Below are positions 41,547-49,375 of a DNA stretch of 64,000 nt, one piece after another. The translations under genes were made by a program, and so were the position numbers. Source of the DNA: Allobaileyella intestinalis (GTDB lineage: Bacteria > Bacillota > Clostridia > Peptostreptococcales > Anaerovoracaceae). The DNA lies in the NCBI RefSeq assembly GCF_009695865.1, contig NZ_VUNB01000007.1, positions 62,001-126,000 on the forward strand, in the 5' to 3' direction. The notes beneath the pieces were generated by a model. It had not been told where the DNA came from and did not search any database. It saw nothing but the letters and a program-made list of their open reading frames with translations. How positions within the stretch are numbered: the first letter of the stretch is position 1; each line of letters starts with the position of its first letter.

Positions 41547-41882
41547 TTGGGCAGAAGAGGAAAAAAGAAACAGTTCTGGCTCAGCGATCAGCAGGCGGAG
41601 GATCTGGCGGAGAAAGCGAAGCGGGCGTGCATGACTGAAACCGATCTGGTCCGTCTCCTTCTCCGGGACTATGTTCCGCCGGAAAGACCGGGGCCGGAAT
41701 TTTTTGAGGACATGAACCGGATATCGGAATTTGCGGAGCGATTGCAGACACTATCCACAGTAACGTCCGGCGAGGAAGCACAAGAGTTTCTTGAGTCAGA
41801 GGCAAAAGCATGGCGCACGTTCAGGCTCGAGATGGAACGGAAATACCTGATGCCGGAAAGGAGGAAAACAGAATGGCAGTGA
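41547..41882 (+). CDS. MobC-like relaxosome accessory protein
   Basis: A 111-residue protein beginning (M)GRRGKKKQFWLSDQQAEDLA. The basic start, the ribbon-helix-helix-like first 50 residues (EKAKRACMTETDLVRLLLRDYVPPERPG) and the helical tail are typical of MobC proteins that bind oriT and help the relaxase. The TTG at 41547 follows GGAGGTGAGATT. It overlaps the relaxase start by 10 bp, so translation is likely coupled. Confidence 0.8.
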   Translation: MGRRGKKKQFWLSDQQAEDLAEKAKRACMTETDLVRLLLRDYVPPERPGPEFFEDMNRISEFAERLQTLSTVTSGEEAQEFLESEAKAWRTFRLEMERKYLMPERRKTEWQ

Positions 41883-43225
41883 CGAAAATCAAAAGGATCC
41901 GGGGCAATCCCGGAAACCCTTTGTCATATATCGGCAATCCGGAGAAGACCAGAAACCTTGACTTCTCCGATGCAGACCGGCAGGCGCTTGCAGATGTTAT
42001 TGCCTACGCTGCCGACGAAAGCAAAACGGAGAAGCAGTACTTCACTACCGGGATCAACTGCGATGTGGAGAATGCGAGAGAACAGTTCAACATTACCAAA
42101 CAGAGCTTCAACAAGACGGGAGGAATCGTATGCGGACACTGCATGCAGAGCTTCGAGGGCTACGAGGTGGCGCCGGAGGAAGCCCACGAGATCGGAGTGC
42201 AGCTGGCGAAGGAACTCTGGGGCGACCGCTTTCAGATCGTGGTTGCCACTCACTTGAATACAAACAATGTTCATAACCACATCGTTTTCAACTCGGTATC
42301 CTTTGTGGACGGAAAACGTTTTCACTTCTGCACGGAAGAGACCATGCGGATCCGTGCGGCGTCCGACCGGATCTGCCGGGAGCGGAATCTGTCCGTCATC
42401 GAACATCCGGAAGGAAAGCGGATCCCCTACTCTCTCTACAAAATGGAGAAAGCAGGCATGCCCACCAGGTACAATGTGGCAAGGCAGGCGCTGGACGAAG
42501 CCGTTTCGGTCAGCGTCAACATGGAGGAATTCAAGTCGGAGCTGAAAAAGCGGGGTTATCTTTATCAGTTCGATCCCAGGCGGAAGTACTGGACGGTGAC
42601 TCCGCCGGGATGGACGAAAGCCATCCGGACCGACCGCCTCGGCGAACAGTATACCAGAGAGATGATCCAGCAGAGAGTATTCTCAAATGATATCGGTGTC
42701 AGGATGAAGCGGCTGCAGAAAGAGTCCCGCAGCTCCAATCACTATGACCTGAAGCGCAGGATCGACAAAATCAAAGGGAGAAGCGGTCTGGAAAAACTGT
42801 ATCTCCGGTACTGCTACGAGCTGGGATACCTGCCGAAGTACCGTCAGAATCCCATGAGGCTTCATGCGGTCCTGAAAGAGGAGCTTTTGAAGTGCGATCT
42901 GTACAGCGAAGAAGCAAAGCTTCTTGCCAGATACAGCATCAGCACAGAGGAGGATCTGGAAAAACGGATGAAGACTCTGACAAAGCAGTACTCTGCTGTC
43001 AGTACCCGGCGGGATGAACTGAGGCAGAAGCTCCGGCGGAAGATGCCGGAAGAGGAAGAGGCGCAGTGTCGGGAACAGATCAGGGAACTGACCGCAGAAC
43101 TGAAGGAGGCTCGGAAGGAACTGAAGCTCTGCCGGGACATCCGGGAACGGTCCGGTCAGGTAGAGCGGAATCTTGAAACCGTGATCGAGGACAGAACACG
43201 GGGAAAGGAGAGAAAACAATTATGA
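41873..43225 (+). CDS. MOBP-type relaxase
   Basis: A 450-residue relaxase. The catalytic Tyr is likely in NPLSYIGNPEKT near residue 20. The HUH motif reads VATHLNTNNVHNHIVFNSV around residue 126. This is the MobA/VirD2-like (relaxase/mobilization nuclease) family common in Tn1549-type ICEs. The C-terminal third is a long charged coiled coil (EEDLEKRMKTLTKQ to RKELKLCRDI). It nicks oriT and stays attached to the 5' end during transfer. The ATG at 41873 follows AAGGAGGAAAACAGA. Confidence 0.92.
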   Translation: MAVTKIKRIRGNPGNPLSYIGNPEKTRNLDFSDADRQALADVIAYAADESKTEKQYFTTGINCDVENAREQFNITKQSFNKTGGIVCGHCMQSFEGYEVAPEEAHEIGVQLAKELWGDRFQIVVATHLNTNNVHNHIVFNSVSFVDGKRFHFCTEETMRIRAASDRICRERNLSVIEHPEGKRIPYSLYKMEKAGMPTRYNVARQALDEAVSVSVNMEEFKSELKKRGYLYQFDPRRKYWTVTPPGWTKAIRTDRLGEQYTREMIQQRVFSNDIGVRMKRLQKESRSSNHYDLKRRIDKIKGRSGLEKLYLRYCYELGYLPKYRQNPMRLHAVLKEELLKCDLYSEEAKLLARYSISTEEDLEKRMKTLTKQYSAVSTRRDELRQKLRRKMPEEEEAQCREQIRELTAELKEARKELKLCRDIRERSGQVERNLETVIEDRTRGKERKQL

Positions 43226-43974
43226 ATCCAGGAGGAGATGCAGCAGAACAGGTCGTCAGGCTGTCGCTGGAAGGCGTGGAGGTGGCGGCGAGGATCACCG
43301 GAAACGGAGCCAAGAACATCGCCATTCTTCTTCACGCCGTGCTGAAGGAAGAACAAAAGACAAAGGGAAAGACCCGGCTCACCAACATGCTGAGAACCGG
43401 AAAGGAACTGAAGGTTTACACGGTGCAGCAGAAGGACCTGAAGAAATTCACACAGGAAGCCAAACGTTACGGGGTGCTCTACTGCGTGCTGCGGGACAAG
43501 AATAACAAAGACGAGAACGCTGTGGTGGATGTAATCGCAAGAGCTGAGGACGCATCCAAGATCCAGCGGATCACTGAACGCTTCCGTCTGGGAACGGTGC
43601 CAACAGCGTCCGTCACCGGCAGCGTCAAAGAGCAGGAAAAATATTTTCCGGAAAAAGACGCACGGGAGAAGAAGGAGCCGGAGGCAAGGAGCGAAAGAAC
43701 CATGGGAGCAGGCCCCGGGAAACAAAAGCAGAAGGCAAACCCCGATTTGGCGAGGATGGCAAACGACCCTCCGTCCGAGCCAAGCTTGAGGCAAACAAGC
43801 CGCTCAAATGGGTCGACTGGAATGAATAAGCCATCTGTCCGGGAGAAACTGAGCTACTACCGGAGGCGGCAGTCCCGGGAGCAGAAGCTGTCCCGTGAAA
43901 AAGAGAAGATGCCTTCAGCCAAAGAAAATATTGTGAAAGTGCCGCTTCCGAAGCGGCCGGGAAAGGAGCGATAG
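43222..43974 (+). CDS. PcfB/DUF3801 conjugation protein
   Basis: A 250-residue protein. Residues 1-130 form the DUF3801 domain (GDAAEQVVRLSLEGVEVA, RLTNMLRTGKELKVY, FTQEAKRYGVLYCVL). The rest is charged and disordered, with KEQEKYFPEK and a basic tail. PcfB of pCF10 is a DUF3801 protein thought to act at the relaxosome-coupling protein interface. The ATG overlaps the relaxase stop by 4 bp. It lies between relaxase and TraG, as expected. Confidence 0.85.
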   Translation: MNPGGDAAEQVVRLSLEGVEVAARITGNGAKNIAILLHAVLKEEQKTKGKTRLTNMLRTGKELKVYTVQQKDLKKFTQEAKRYGVLYCVLRDKNNKDENAVVDVIARAEDASKIQRITERFRLGTVPTASVTGSVKEQEKYFPEKDAREKKEPEARSERTMGAGPGKQKQKANPDLARMANDPPSEPSLRQTSRSNGSTGMNKPSVREKLSYYRRRQSREQKLSREKEKMPSAKENIVKVPLPKRPGKER

Positions 43975-43977
43975 GGA

Positions 43978-44697
43978 ATGAATCAGGTAAATAGCAGTGA
44001 TACCTTCGACCGTGAAGTATACAAAACCCGGAAGAGAGAAGAAAAAGACCGCATCTTTGAAATGCTGTCCGAGGAGACGCAGAAGCTTCTGGATCCGGAG
44101 AAACTGAAGACCTATGCGGATGTACAGGCAAGGTTCCTTCGAAGTTCTGTTTCCAATGCCCTTCTTATCGGGCGGCAGAGACCGGAGGCAACATGGATCC
44201 GCTCCTTTGATGACTGGAAGCAGGACAATATTTTTGTCAATAAAGGCGAGAAAGCCATCCTGATGCTGAAGCCGGTCACCTATGAGAAACCGGACGGAAG
44301 TCAGGGGTTTGCATCGGAGGTCAGCAAGAACTTTGATGTCACTCAGACTACGGCGATGGGAAGGACGATCAGCAGGAAGGAATACCACGAGATGAACGGA
44401 ATGCCGTCACCGGAAGAGCTGCTGGGAGTCGTGCGTCAGCGGGCGATGACGACATTTGTCCGTGACGAGGCGCTTCGGGGAAGGACCGTAAATCTGGCGG
44501 ATCTCAGTGTATATCTCATGGCGAAGCACTACCGGCTGGATCCGCCGGATGTGGATTTCGAACGCATTGCCCGTTTCTTCGAAGGCCGCAAGGAAAAAGA
44601 TGTACGCCGTGAACTGACCGCAGTGAAAACGGTGGCTGACGAAGTGAACAGAGAGATGCTGGCCCGAGCCAGAGACGGTCGTGAGAATGAGAGGTAG
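43978..44697 (+). CDS. second ArdC-like ssDNA-binding protein
   Basis: A 239-residue protein. The segment FLRSSVSNALLIGRQRPEAT followed by WIRSFDDWKQDNIFVNKGEKAILMLKP matches the ArdC-type N-terminal domain, with the family order YSxxNxxLI, W and GEKxIxIL. There is no zincin HExxH motif, unlike the protein at 38263. Its place in the transfer operon between DUF3801 and TraG suggests a role with single-stranded DNA during transfer. The ATG lies 3 bp after the previous stop. Confidence 0.7.
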   Translation: MNQVNSSDTFDREVYKTRKREEKDRIFEMLSEETQKLLDPEKLKTYADVQARFLRSSVSNALLIGRQRPEATWIRSFDDWKQDNIFVNKGEKAILMLKPVTYEKPDGSQGFASEVSKNFDVTQTTAMGRTISRKEYHEMNGMPSPEELLGVVRQRAMTTFVRDEALRGRTVNLADLSVYLMAKHYRLDPPDVDFERIARFFEGRKEKDVRRELTAVKTVADEVNREMLARARDGRENER

Positions 44698-44699
44698 CC

Positions 44700-44894
44700 A
44701 TGGAAAGAAAACTGATCTTAGAGATGGATTCCTATGACCGGAACATTCTGCTTAACGCATTGAACGATCTGCGCACGAAGCAGATCCGGGAAGGCCTCCC
44801 CACTGATCCTGTGGATGAACTGATGGTGAAACTCTATGAGGCGAAGCAAAAGCGATTTCTGGTATCGGAGGCCTGTCATGAACACTACCGATAA
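44700..44894 (+). CDS. small hypothetical transfer-operon protein
   Basis: A 64-residue protein (MERKLILEMDSYDRNILLNA start), mostly helical, with ALNDLRTKQIREGLPTDPVDEL in the middle. It starts 2 bp after the ArdC-like gene and overlaps traG by 17 bp. Many related ICEs have a small gene at this place. Function unknown. Confidence 0.7.
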   Translation: MERKLILEMDSYDRNILLNALNDLRTKQIREGLPTDPVDELMVKLYEAKQKRFLVSEACHEHYR

Positions 44895-46698
44895 GAAGAA
44901 TATCCTGCTCGGCTCAGCCATCGGGGTGATTCCCGTGATCTGGGCTGCGCTGATCGCTGCGCCATATATGAGGAATGGGCTGCTGGAGCACGTGGACGAA
45001 CTGTCCGATGCTTTCCGGCAGCCTTTTCAGATCCGGATGACGGAAAACACACCGCGAACGATCCTGCTTTCCCTTGTGATTTACGCGGTCAGTATCGGCG
45101 TCTGGCTCTCCACCCGGCGGAATTACCGCCGGGGCGAGGAGCACGGCTCTGCGAAATGGGGAGATCCAAAAACGCTGAACAAAAGATATGCCGACAGGAT
45201 CCCGGAAAACAACAAACTGCTTACCCGGAATGTGCGGATCGGTCTGAACGGCAGAAAGCACAGAAGGAACCTGAACGTCATGGTCATCGGAGGATCCGGT
45301 GCAGGCAAGACCCGGTTTTATTGCAAACCCAATGTCATGCAGTGCGGTGAAAGTTCTCTTGTGATCCTGGATCCAAAGGGCGAGACCATCCGGGCGACCG
45401 GGCATCTTCTGGAGGAAAAGGGATACGCCGTTAAGGCGCTGGATCTTCAGGAAATGGACCGATCCCACTGCTACAATCCCTTTGTCTATTTGAGAGACGA
45501 TAACGACGTGCAGCGGCTGGTGACCAATCTCTTCAAGTCCACCACGCCAAAAGGCGCCCAGTCCAATGATCCCTTCTGGGATACGGCAGCGCAGATGCTG
45601 CTTCTGGCACTGATCTTTTATCTGAAATACGAAGCACCGGAGGAAGAGCAGAATTTTGCCATGGTCATGGAGATGCTCCGGGCCGGAGATGTGGACGAAG
45701 AGGACAACTCCCCCAGCCCGCTGGACAATCTATTCTTCGATCTGGAGAAGACGGACCCGGATCACATTGCTCTGAAGTATTACCGCAACTACCATTCCGG
45801 AGCAGCCAAGACGCTGAAGTCCATCCAGATCACCCTGGCTGCAAGGCTGGAAAAATTCAACCTGGAGAGCCTTGCGAAACTGACCATCACCGACGAACTA
45901 GACCTGCCGTCACTGGGAGAACGGAAGACTGCCCTGTTTGCCATCATTCCGGACAACGATACCAGCTTCAATTTTCTGGTATCCATTTTATACACCCAGC
46001 TCTTCCAGCAGCTTTTCCATTGCGCAGACAAGAAACACGGCGGCAGTCTTCCGGTTCACGTGCATTTCGTGCTGGACGAGTTTGCCAACCTGTCCATGCC
46101 TTCGGACTTTCAGAAGATCCTGTCTGTCATGCGTTCCCGGAACGTATCGGTCAGTATCATTTTGCAGAATCTGGCGCAGCTCAAGGCGCTGTATGAGAAA
46201 GACTGGGAATCCATCATGGGAAACTGCGACGAGTTCGTCTATCTGGGCGGCAACGAGCAGCAGACCCATAAGTACGTCAGTGAGCTTCTGGGCAAGGAGA
46301 CCATCGATACCAACACCTACGGACGGTCCACCGGAAGGAGCGGCAACTATTCAACAAATTACCAGAACACAGGAAGAGAACTGATGACGCCGGATGAAGT
46401 GCGGATGCTGGATAACCGGTATTCCCTTCTTTTTGTCCGGGGTGAACGGCCGGTGAAGGATCTCAAATATGACATTCTGAGGCATCCCAATATTGCACTG
46501 ACAGAGGACGGCGGAGCTGCACCGTTCCTGCACGGCATAGCGGATAAGGCGGACTTCAGCATCCAGCTGACATCGGCGTTTCTGGACCATGAGGACAATC
46601 AGCCGGCAGAGCCCACGGGATATGAGCTTTTGTCAGAAGAAGATCTGCAGCGTGAATTCGAGGAAGGAGAATCGTTTAATGACCAGGAAAAAGAATGA
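44878..46698 (+). CDS. traG: VirD4/TraG-type coupling protein
   Basis: A 606-residue ATPase. Two N-terminal membrane spans (SAIGVIPVIWAALIAAP and ILLSLVIYAVSIGVWL) precede the Walker A motif MVIGGSGAGKTRFY near residue 137 and the TraG motif SSLVILDPKGE. Walker B is VHFVLDEFANLSMP near residue 397, and FVYLGGNEQQTHKYV follows. It links the relaxosome to the type IV secretion channel and drives DNA export. The ATG at 44878 follows TCGGAGGCC. The end overlaps the next gene by 20 bp. Confidence 0.95.
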   Translation: MNTTDKKNILLGSAIGVIPVIWAALIAAPYMRNGLLEHVDELSDAFRQPFQIRMTENTPRTILLSLVIYAVSIGVWLSTRRNYRRGEEHGSAKWGDPKTLNKRYADRIPENNKLLTRNVRIGLNGRKHRRNLNVMVIGGSGAGKTRFYCKPNVMQCGESSLVILDPKGETIRATGHLLEEKGYAVKALDLQEMDRSHCYNPFVYLRDDNDVQRLVTNLFKSTTPKGAQSNDPFWDTAAQMLLLALIFYLKYEAPEEEQNFAMVMEMLRAGDVDEEDNSPSPLDNLFFDLEKTDPDHIALKYYRNYHSGAAKTLKSIQITLAARLEKFNLESLAKLTITDELDLPSLGERKTALFAIIPDNDTSFNFLVSILYTQLFQQLFHCADKKHGGSLPVHVHFVLDEFANLSMPSDFQKILSVMRSRNVSVSIILQNLAQLKALYEKDWESIMGNCDEFVYLGGNEQQTHKYVSELLGKETIDTNTYGRSTGRSGNYSTNYQNTGRELMTPDEVRMLDNRYSLLFVRGERPVKDLKYDILRHPNIALTEDGGAAPFLHGIADKADFSIQLTSAFLDHEDNQPAEPTGYELLSEEDLQREFEEGESFNDQEKE

Positions 46699-47005
46699 AC
46701 TCAAAACTAATGAGATAAGGAGACGGAGCATCATCACCGGATATGCGGCGATGGTGCTAACCTGCACGGTGGGTGCAGCCACCTGCTTTGCGGCAGGGGA
46801 TCCGATTTCCACGGTGAACAATCTGTCCACGTTTATCTTCAGCCTGATCCGAGCCATCGGGCTGATCCTGCTGGGGCTTGGCATCATGCAGGTGGGATTG
46901 TCGATGAAGTCTCACGACCCCAGTGCCCGTGCCAACGGATTTCTGACGCTGGCCGGCGGGATCATCATCACGTTTACAAAAGAAATTCTGAACATGATCA
47001 TATAG
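46679..47005 (+). CDS. Maff2/VirB2-like small membrane protein
   Basis: A 108-residue protein with an N-terminal export or anchor segment (IITGYAAMVLTCTVGAATCFA) and two later hydrophobic spans (FIFSLIRAIGLILLGLGIMQ and FLTLAGGIIITFTKEILNMI). Size, topology and gene order fit the Maff2/TrbC-VirB2-like proteins of Tn1549-type elements, which may form a pilin-like channel part. The ATG at 46679 follows GAGGAAGGAGAATCG, inside the traG end. Confidence 0.8.
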   Translation: MTRKKNELKTNEIRRRSIITGYAAMVLTCTVGAATCFAAGDPISTVNNLSTFIFSLIRAIGLILLGLGIMQVGLSMKSHDPSARANGFLTLAGGIIITFTKEILNMII

Positions 47006-47017
47006 TGGGAGGCGGCA

Positions 47018-47065
47018 ATGGAAAATTCAAGAAAAATCAATACTCCAGGAGGTGATGGCCGGTGA
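47018..47065 (+). CDS. possible 15-residue leader peptide
   Basis: An ATG behind GGGAGGCGGCA opens a 15-codon frame (MENSRKINTPGGDGR) whose stop TGA overlaps the GTG start of the TrbL-like gene. It might couple translation, but it may be a chance frame. Confidence 0.3.
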   Translation: MENSRKINTPGGDGR

Positions 47066-47898
47066 GTGACAACTGGGTAGTACAGAACCTCCAGAATGCA
47101 CTGAACACGTGGAACGAAAAGCTGGCGGAAGTCTGGCAGCTTCTCACCACATCGCCTGAGACCTTCAAGGGCGGCGGGATCTGGAAGGTGATCCTGAACA
47201 TCAACGGAGCAGTACAGGCCATAGGGCTTGCTCTGCTCGTTTTGTTTTTTCTGGTGGGAATGGCGAGGACCAGCGCAAGCCTGGATGAAGTGAAACGGCC
47301 GGAGCATGCGCTGAAACTCTTTATCCGTTTTGCCATTGCAAAAGGCGTTGTCACCTACGGGCTGGAGCTGATGATGGCGATATTCACCATTATTCAGGGA
47401 GTCGTAAGTACCATTATGCGGTCCTCCGGAATCGCAGCTGCCGGAAAGACGACACTTCCGAAAGAGATGGTGAAAGCCATTGAAGACTGTGGGTTCTTCG
47501 AAAGCATTCCGCTTTGGGCGGTGACGCTGATCGGCAGTCTGGTCATAACAGTACTGTCATTCATCATCATCCTTACCGTCTATGGCAGGTTCTTCAAGCT
47601 GTATATGTATACGGCCATCGCACCGATTCCGCTCTCGACTTTTGCCGGGCAGCCCACTCAGAATGTGGGGATCAGTTTCCTGAAGGGATATGCGGCGGTG
47701 TGTCTGGAAGGAGCGATCATCGTTCTGGCCTGTATCATCTTCACCAAGTTTGCATCCACCCCGCCGGTGGTTGATGCAGATGCGGCTCCGGCAGCTATGG
47801 TATGGAAGTACGTGGGAGAGCTGGTGTTCAACATGCTGGTGCTGGTGGGATCAGTCAAGATGAGCGATGCCATCGTCAGGGAAATGATGGGACTGTAA
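47062..47898 (+). CDS. TrbL/VirB6-like conjugation membrane protein
   Basis: A 278-residue membrane protein with about six spans, including AIGLALLVLFFLVGM, LIGSLVITVLSFIIILTVYG and MLVLVGSVKMSDAI. This fits the CD0411/TrbL-type VirB6 analogue of Tn1549-like ICEs, the inner-membrane core of the channel. The start is a GTG at 47062 behind AGGAGGTGATGGCC. A terminator-like hairpin follows, which may lower expression of the genes behind it. Confidence 0.85.
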   Translation: MSDNWVVQNLQNALNTWNEKLAEVWQLLTTSPETFKGGGIWKVILNINGAVQAIGLALLVLFFLVGMARTSASLDEVKRPEHALKLFIRFAIAKGVVTYGLELMMAIFTIIQGVVSTIMRSSGIAAAGKTTLPKEMVKAIEDCGFFESIPLWAVTLIGSLVITVLSFIIILTVYGRFFKLYMYTAIAPIPLSTFAGQPTQNVGISFLKGYAAVCLEGAIIVLACIIFTKFASTPPVVDADAAPAAMVWKYVGELVFNMLVLVGSVKMSDAIVREMMGL

Positions 47899-47906
47899 TC
47901 AGATTT

Positions 47907-47936
47907 ACGGCAGCCAATTCCGGCTGTCGTTTTGTT
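47907..47936 (+). terminator. terminator-like hairpin in the transfer operon
   Basis: ACGGCAGCC and GGCTGTCGT form a 9-bp stem with one G-U pair and a 6-nt loop, followed by TTTGTTTT. Confidence 0.65.
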
Positions 47937-47961
47937 TTGCCAAAATCAAGGAGGAATTCGT

Positions 47962-48918
47962 ATGAGAGAAAAAGAATTTATGGAAATGGCGAAGCAGGAG
48001 ATCCTGCGGCAGCTACCGGAAGATGTCAGAGCCGGGCTCAGTCTGAAGGAAGTGAAAGTGGTGAAGATCAACGATCAGAAGAACCACGGGTTCTGCTTTC
48101 AGAAGAATGGAAGCAAGGCGTCCCCAACCTTGTATCTGGATCAGGCATATGACCTTTTCCGTCATGGCGCATCTCTGGAGCGCCTCATGGGAGATGTGAC
48201 CAGGGCCTACCTGGAGAGCATAGACCGAGGGCTGGACCCGGCAGAGCCGGATCTTTCATTTGACAACATCCGGGACAAGCTTTCTCTCCGTCTGGTGGAG
48301 ACAAAGAGGAACCGGGAGTATCTCCTGGACAAGCCTCATCTGGACGTGGGAAACGGTCTGGCGCTGATATGCGATCTTCAGCTCAGCAGAAACATGAGCG
48401 AATGCTGGCGCACGGTAGTAAATAACGGAATTGCCGAAGCAAACGGCTACGACAAAAATGAGCTTTTCCAGGAAGCCATCCGCAGCGCCGTAAAGATAGA
48501 TCCTCCCGAGATGAAGGATCTTCAGGACGTTGTCTTTGGCGATAAAGACGGAAGAAATCTTCTGTCCGGTACCGATGCACCGCTTAAGGATAATGCCGGA
48601 AGCATTGAGCCGATCTACCTCATCAGCAGCAGGAGCAGACAGTTCGGCGCTGCAGCATTCTTCTATCCCGGCGTAAAGGAACAGGCAGCAGACATTCTGG
48701 GCGAAGGATACACCGTTCTTCCAAGCAGTCTGCACGAAGTCCTGCTGGTACCGGATTCCAGCCAGATCCCGGTAAGAGACCTTCAGAATATGGTGAAGGA
48801 AACCAACCGGAGTCAGGTAGAACCCAAGGACATTCTTTCCGACAACATCTACCACTTCGACAACTTTCAGGGGAAACTGTCCACCATCCAGCTCGAACGG
48901 GGAAAGGAGGCGCGCTAA
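47962..48918 (+). CDS. DUF5688 family protein
   Basis: A 318-residue soluble protein of the DUF5688 family. Typical segments are SPTLYLDQAYDLFRHGASLE, RDKLSLRLVETKRNREYL and the later QFGAAAFFYPGVKEQAADIL with YTVLPSSLHEVLLVPD. The family is common on Clostridial mobile elements and has no assigned function. The ATG at 47962 follows CAAGGAGGAATTCGT. It lies between the TrbL-like protein and PrgI. Confidence 0.8.
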   Translation: MREKEFMEMAKQEILRQLPEDVRAGLSLKEVKVVKINDQKNHGFCFQKNGSKASPTLYLDQAYDLFRHGASLERLMGDVTRAYLESIDRGLDPAEPDLSFDNIRDKLSLRLVETKRNREYLLDKPHLDVGNGLALICDLQLSRNMSECWRTVVNNGIAEANGYDKNELFQEAIRSAVKIDPPEMKDLQDVVFGDKDGRNLLSGTDAPLKDNAGSIEPIYLISSRSRQFGAAAFFYPGVKEQAADILGEGYTVLPSSLHEVLLVPDSSQIPVRDLQNMVKETNRSQVEPKDILSDNIYHFDNFQGKLSTIQLERGKEAR

Positions 48919-49353
48919 ATGGAAGTACGCATCAACCGGGAAATCCGTGAATATACAGAGTCCATGTTTTTCGGGCTCACGCTGCGGCAGTTTATCTTCT
49001 CCGTTCTGGCCTGCGCCATCGCCGTTCTGATCTATTTCACTTTTAAGCCGGTTCTGGGACTGGAGACAGTAAGCTGGATCTGCATCGTCGCATCCGCACC
49101 ATTCGCTGCCATCGGATTTTTGAAGTACAACGGGATGACCGCAGAGAAATTCATTGCCGCATGGATCCGGTCGGAAATCCTGCTGCCGGAGCATCTCTGC
49201 TTTGGCAACACAAATCTTTATTACAACATGTTCCGTGAGTCTGCGGAGGAAAGCCGGAAAAAGAAGTTCCCTCTCAGACGGCGTGGCGGAAGAGCCGCAA
49301 GAGAAAGACGGGACAGCAGAAAACGCGGAAGGAAGACAAAATCCGGCCGCTGA
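48919..49353 (+). CDS. PrgI-family (VirB3-like) conjugation protein
   Basis: A 144-residue protein starting MEVRINREIREYTESMFFGL, the PrgI signature, with two spans (RQFIFSVLACAIAVLIYFTF and ETVSWICIVASAPFAAIGF). It is a VirB3-like membrane part of the channel next to VirB4. The C-terminal tail is very basic (RRRGGRAARERRDSRKRGRK). The ATG directly follows the previous stop. Confidence 0.9.
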   Translation: MEVRINREIREYTESMFFGLTLRQFIFSVLACAIAVLIYFTFKPVLGLETVSWICIVASAPFAAIGFLKYNGMTAEKFIAAWIRSEILLPEHLCFGNTNLYYNMFRESAEESRKKKFPLRRRGGRAARERRDSRKRGRKTKSGR

Positions 49354-49375
49354 ATAATGACAAGGAGAAACGTAT

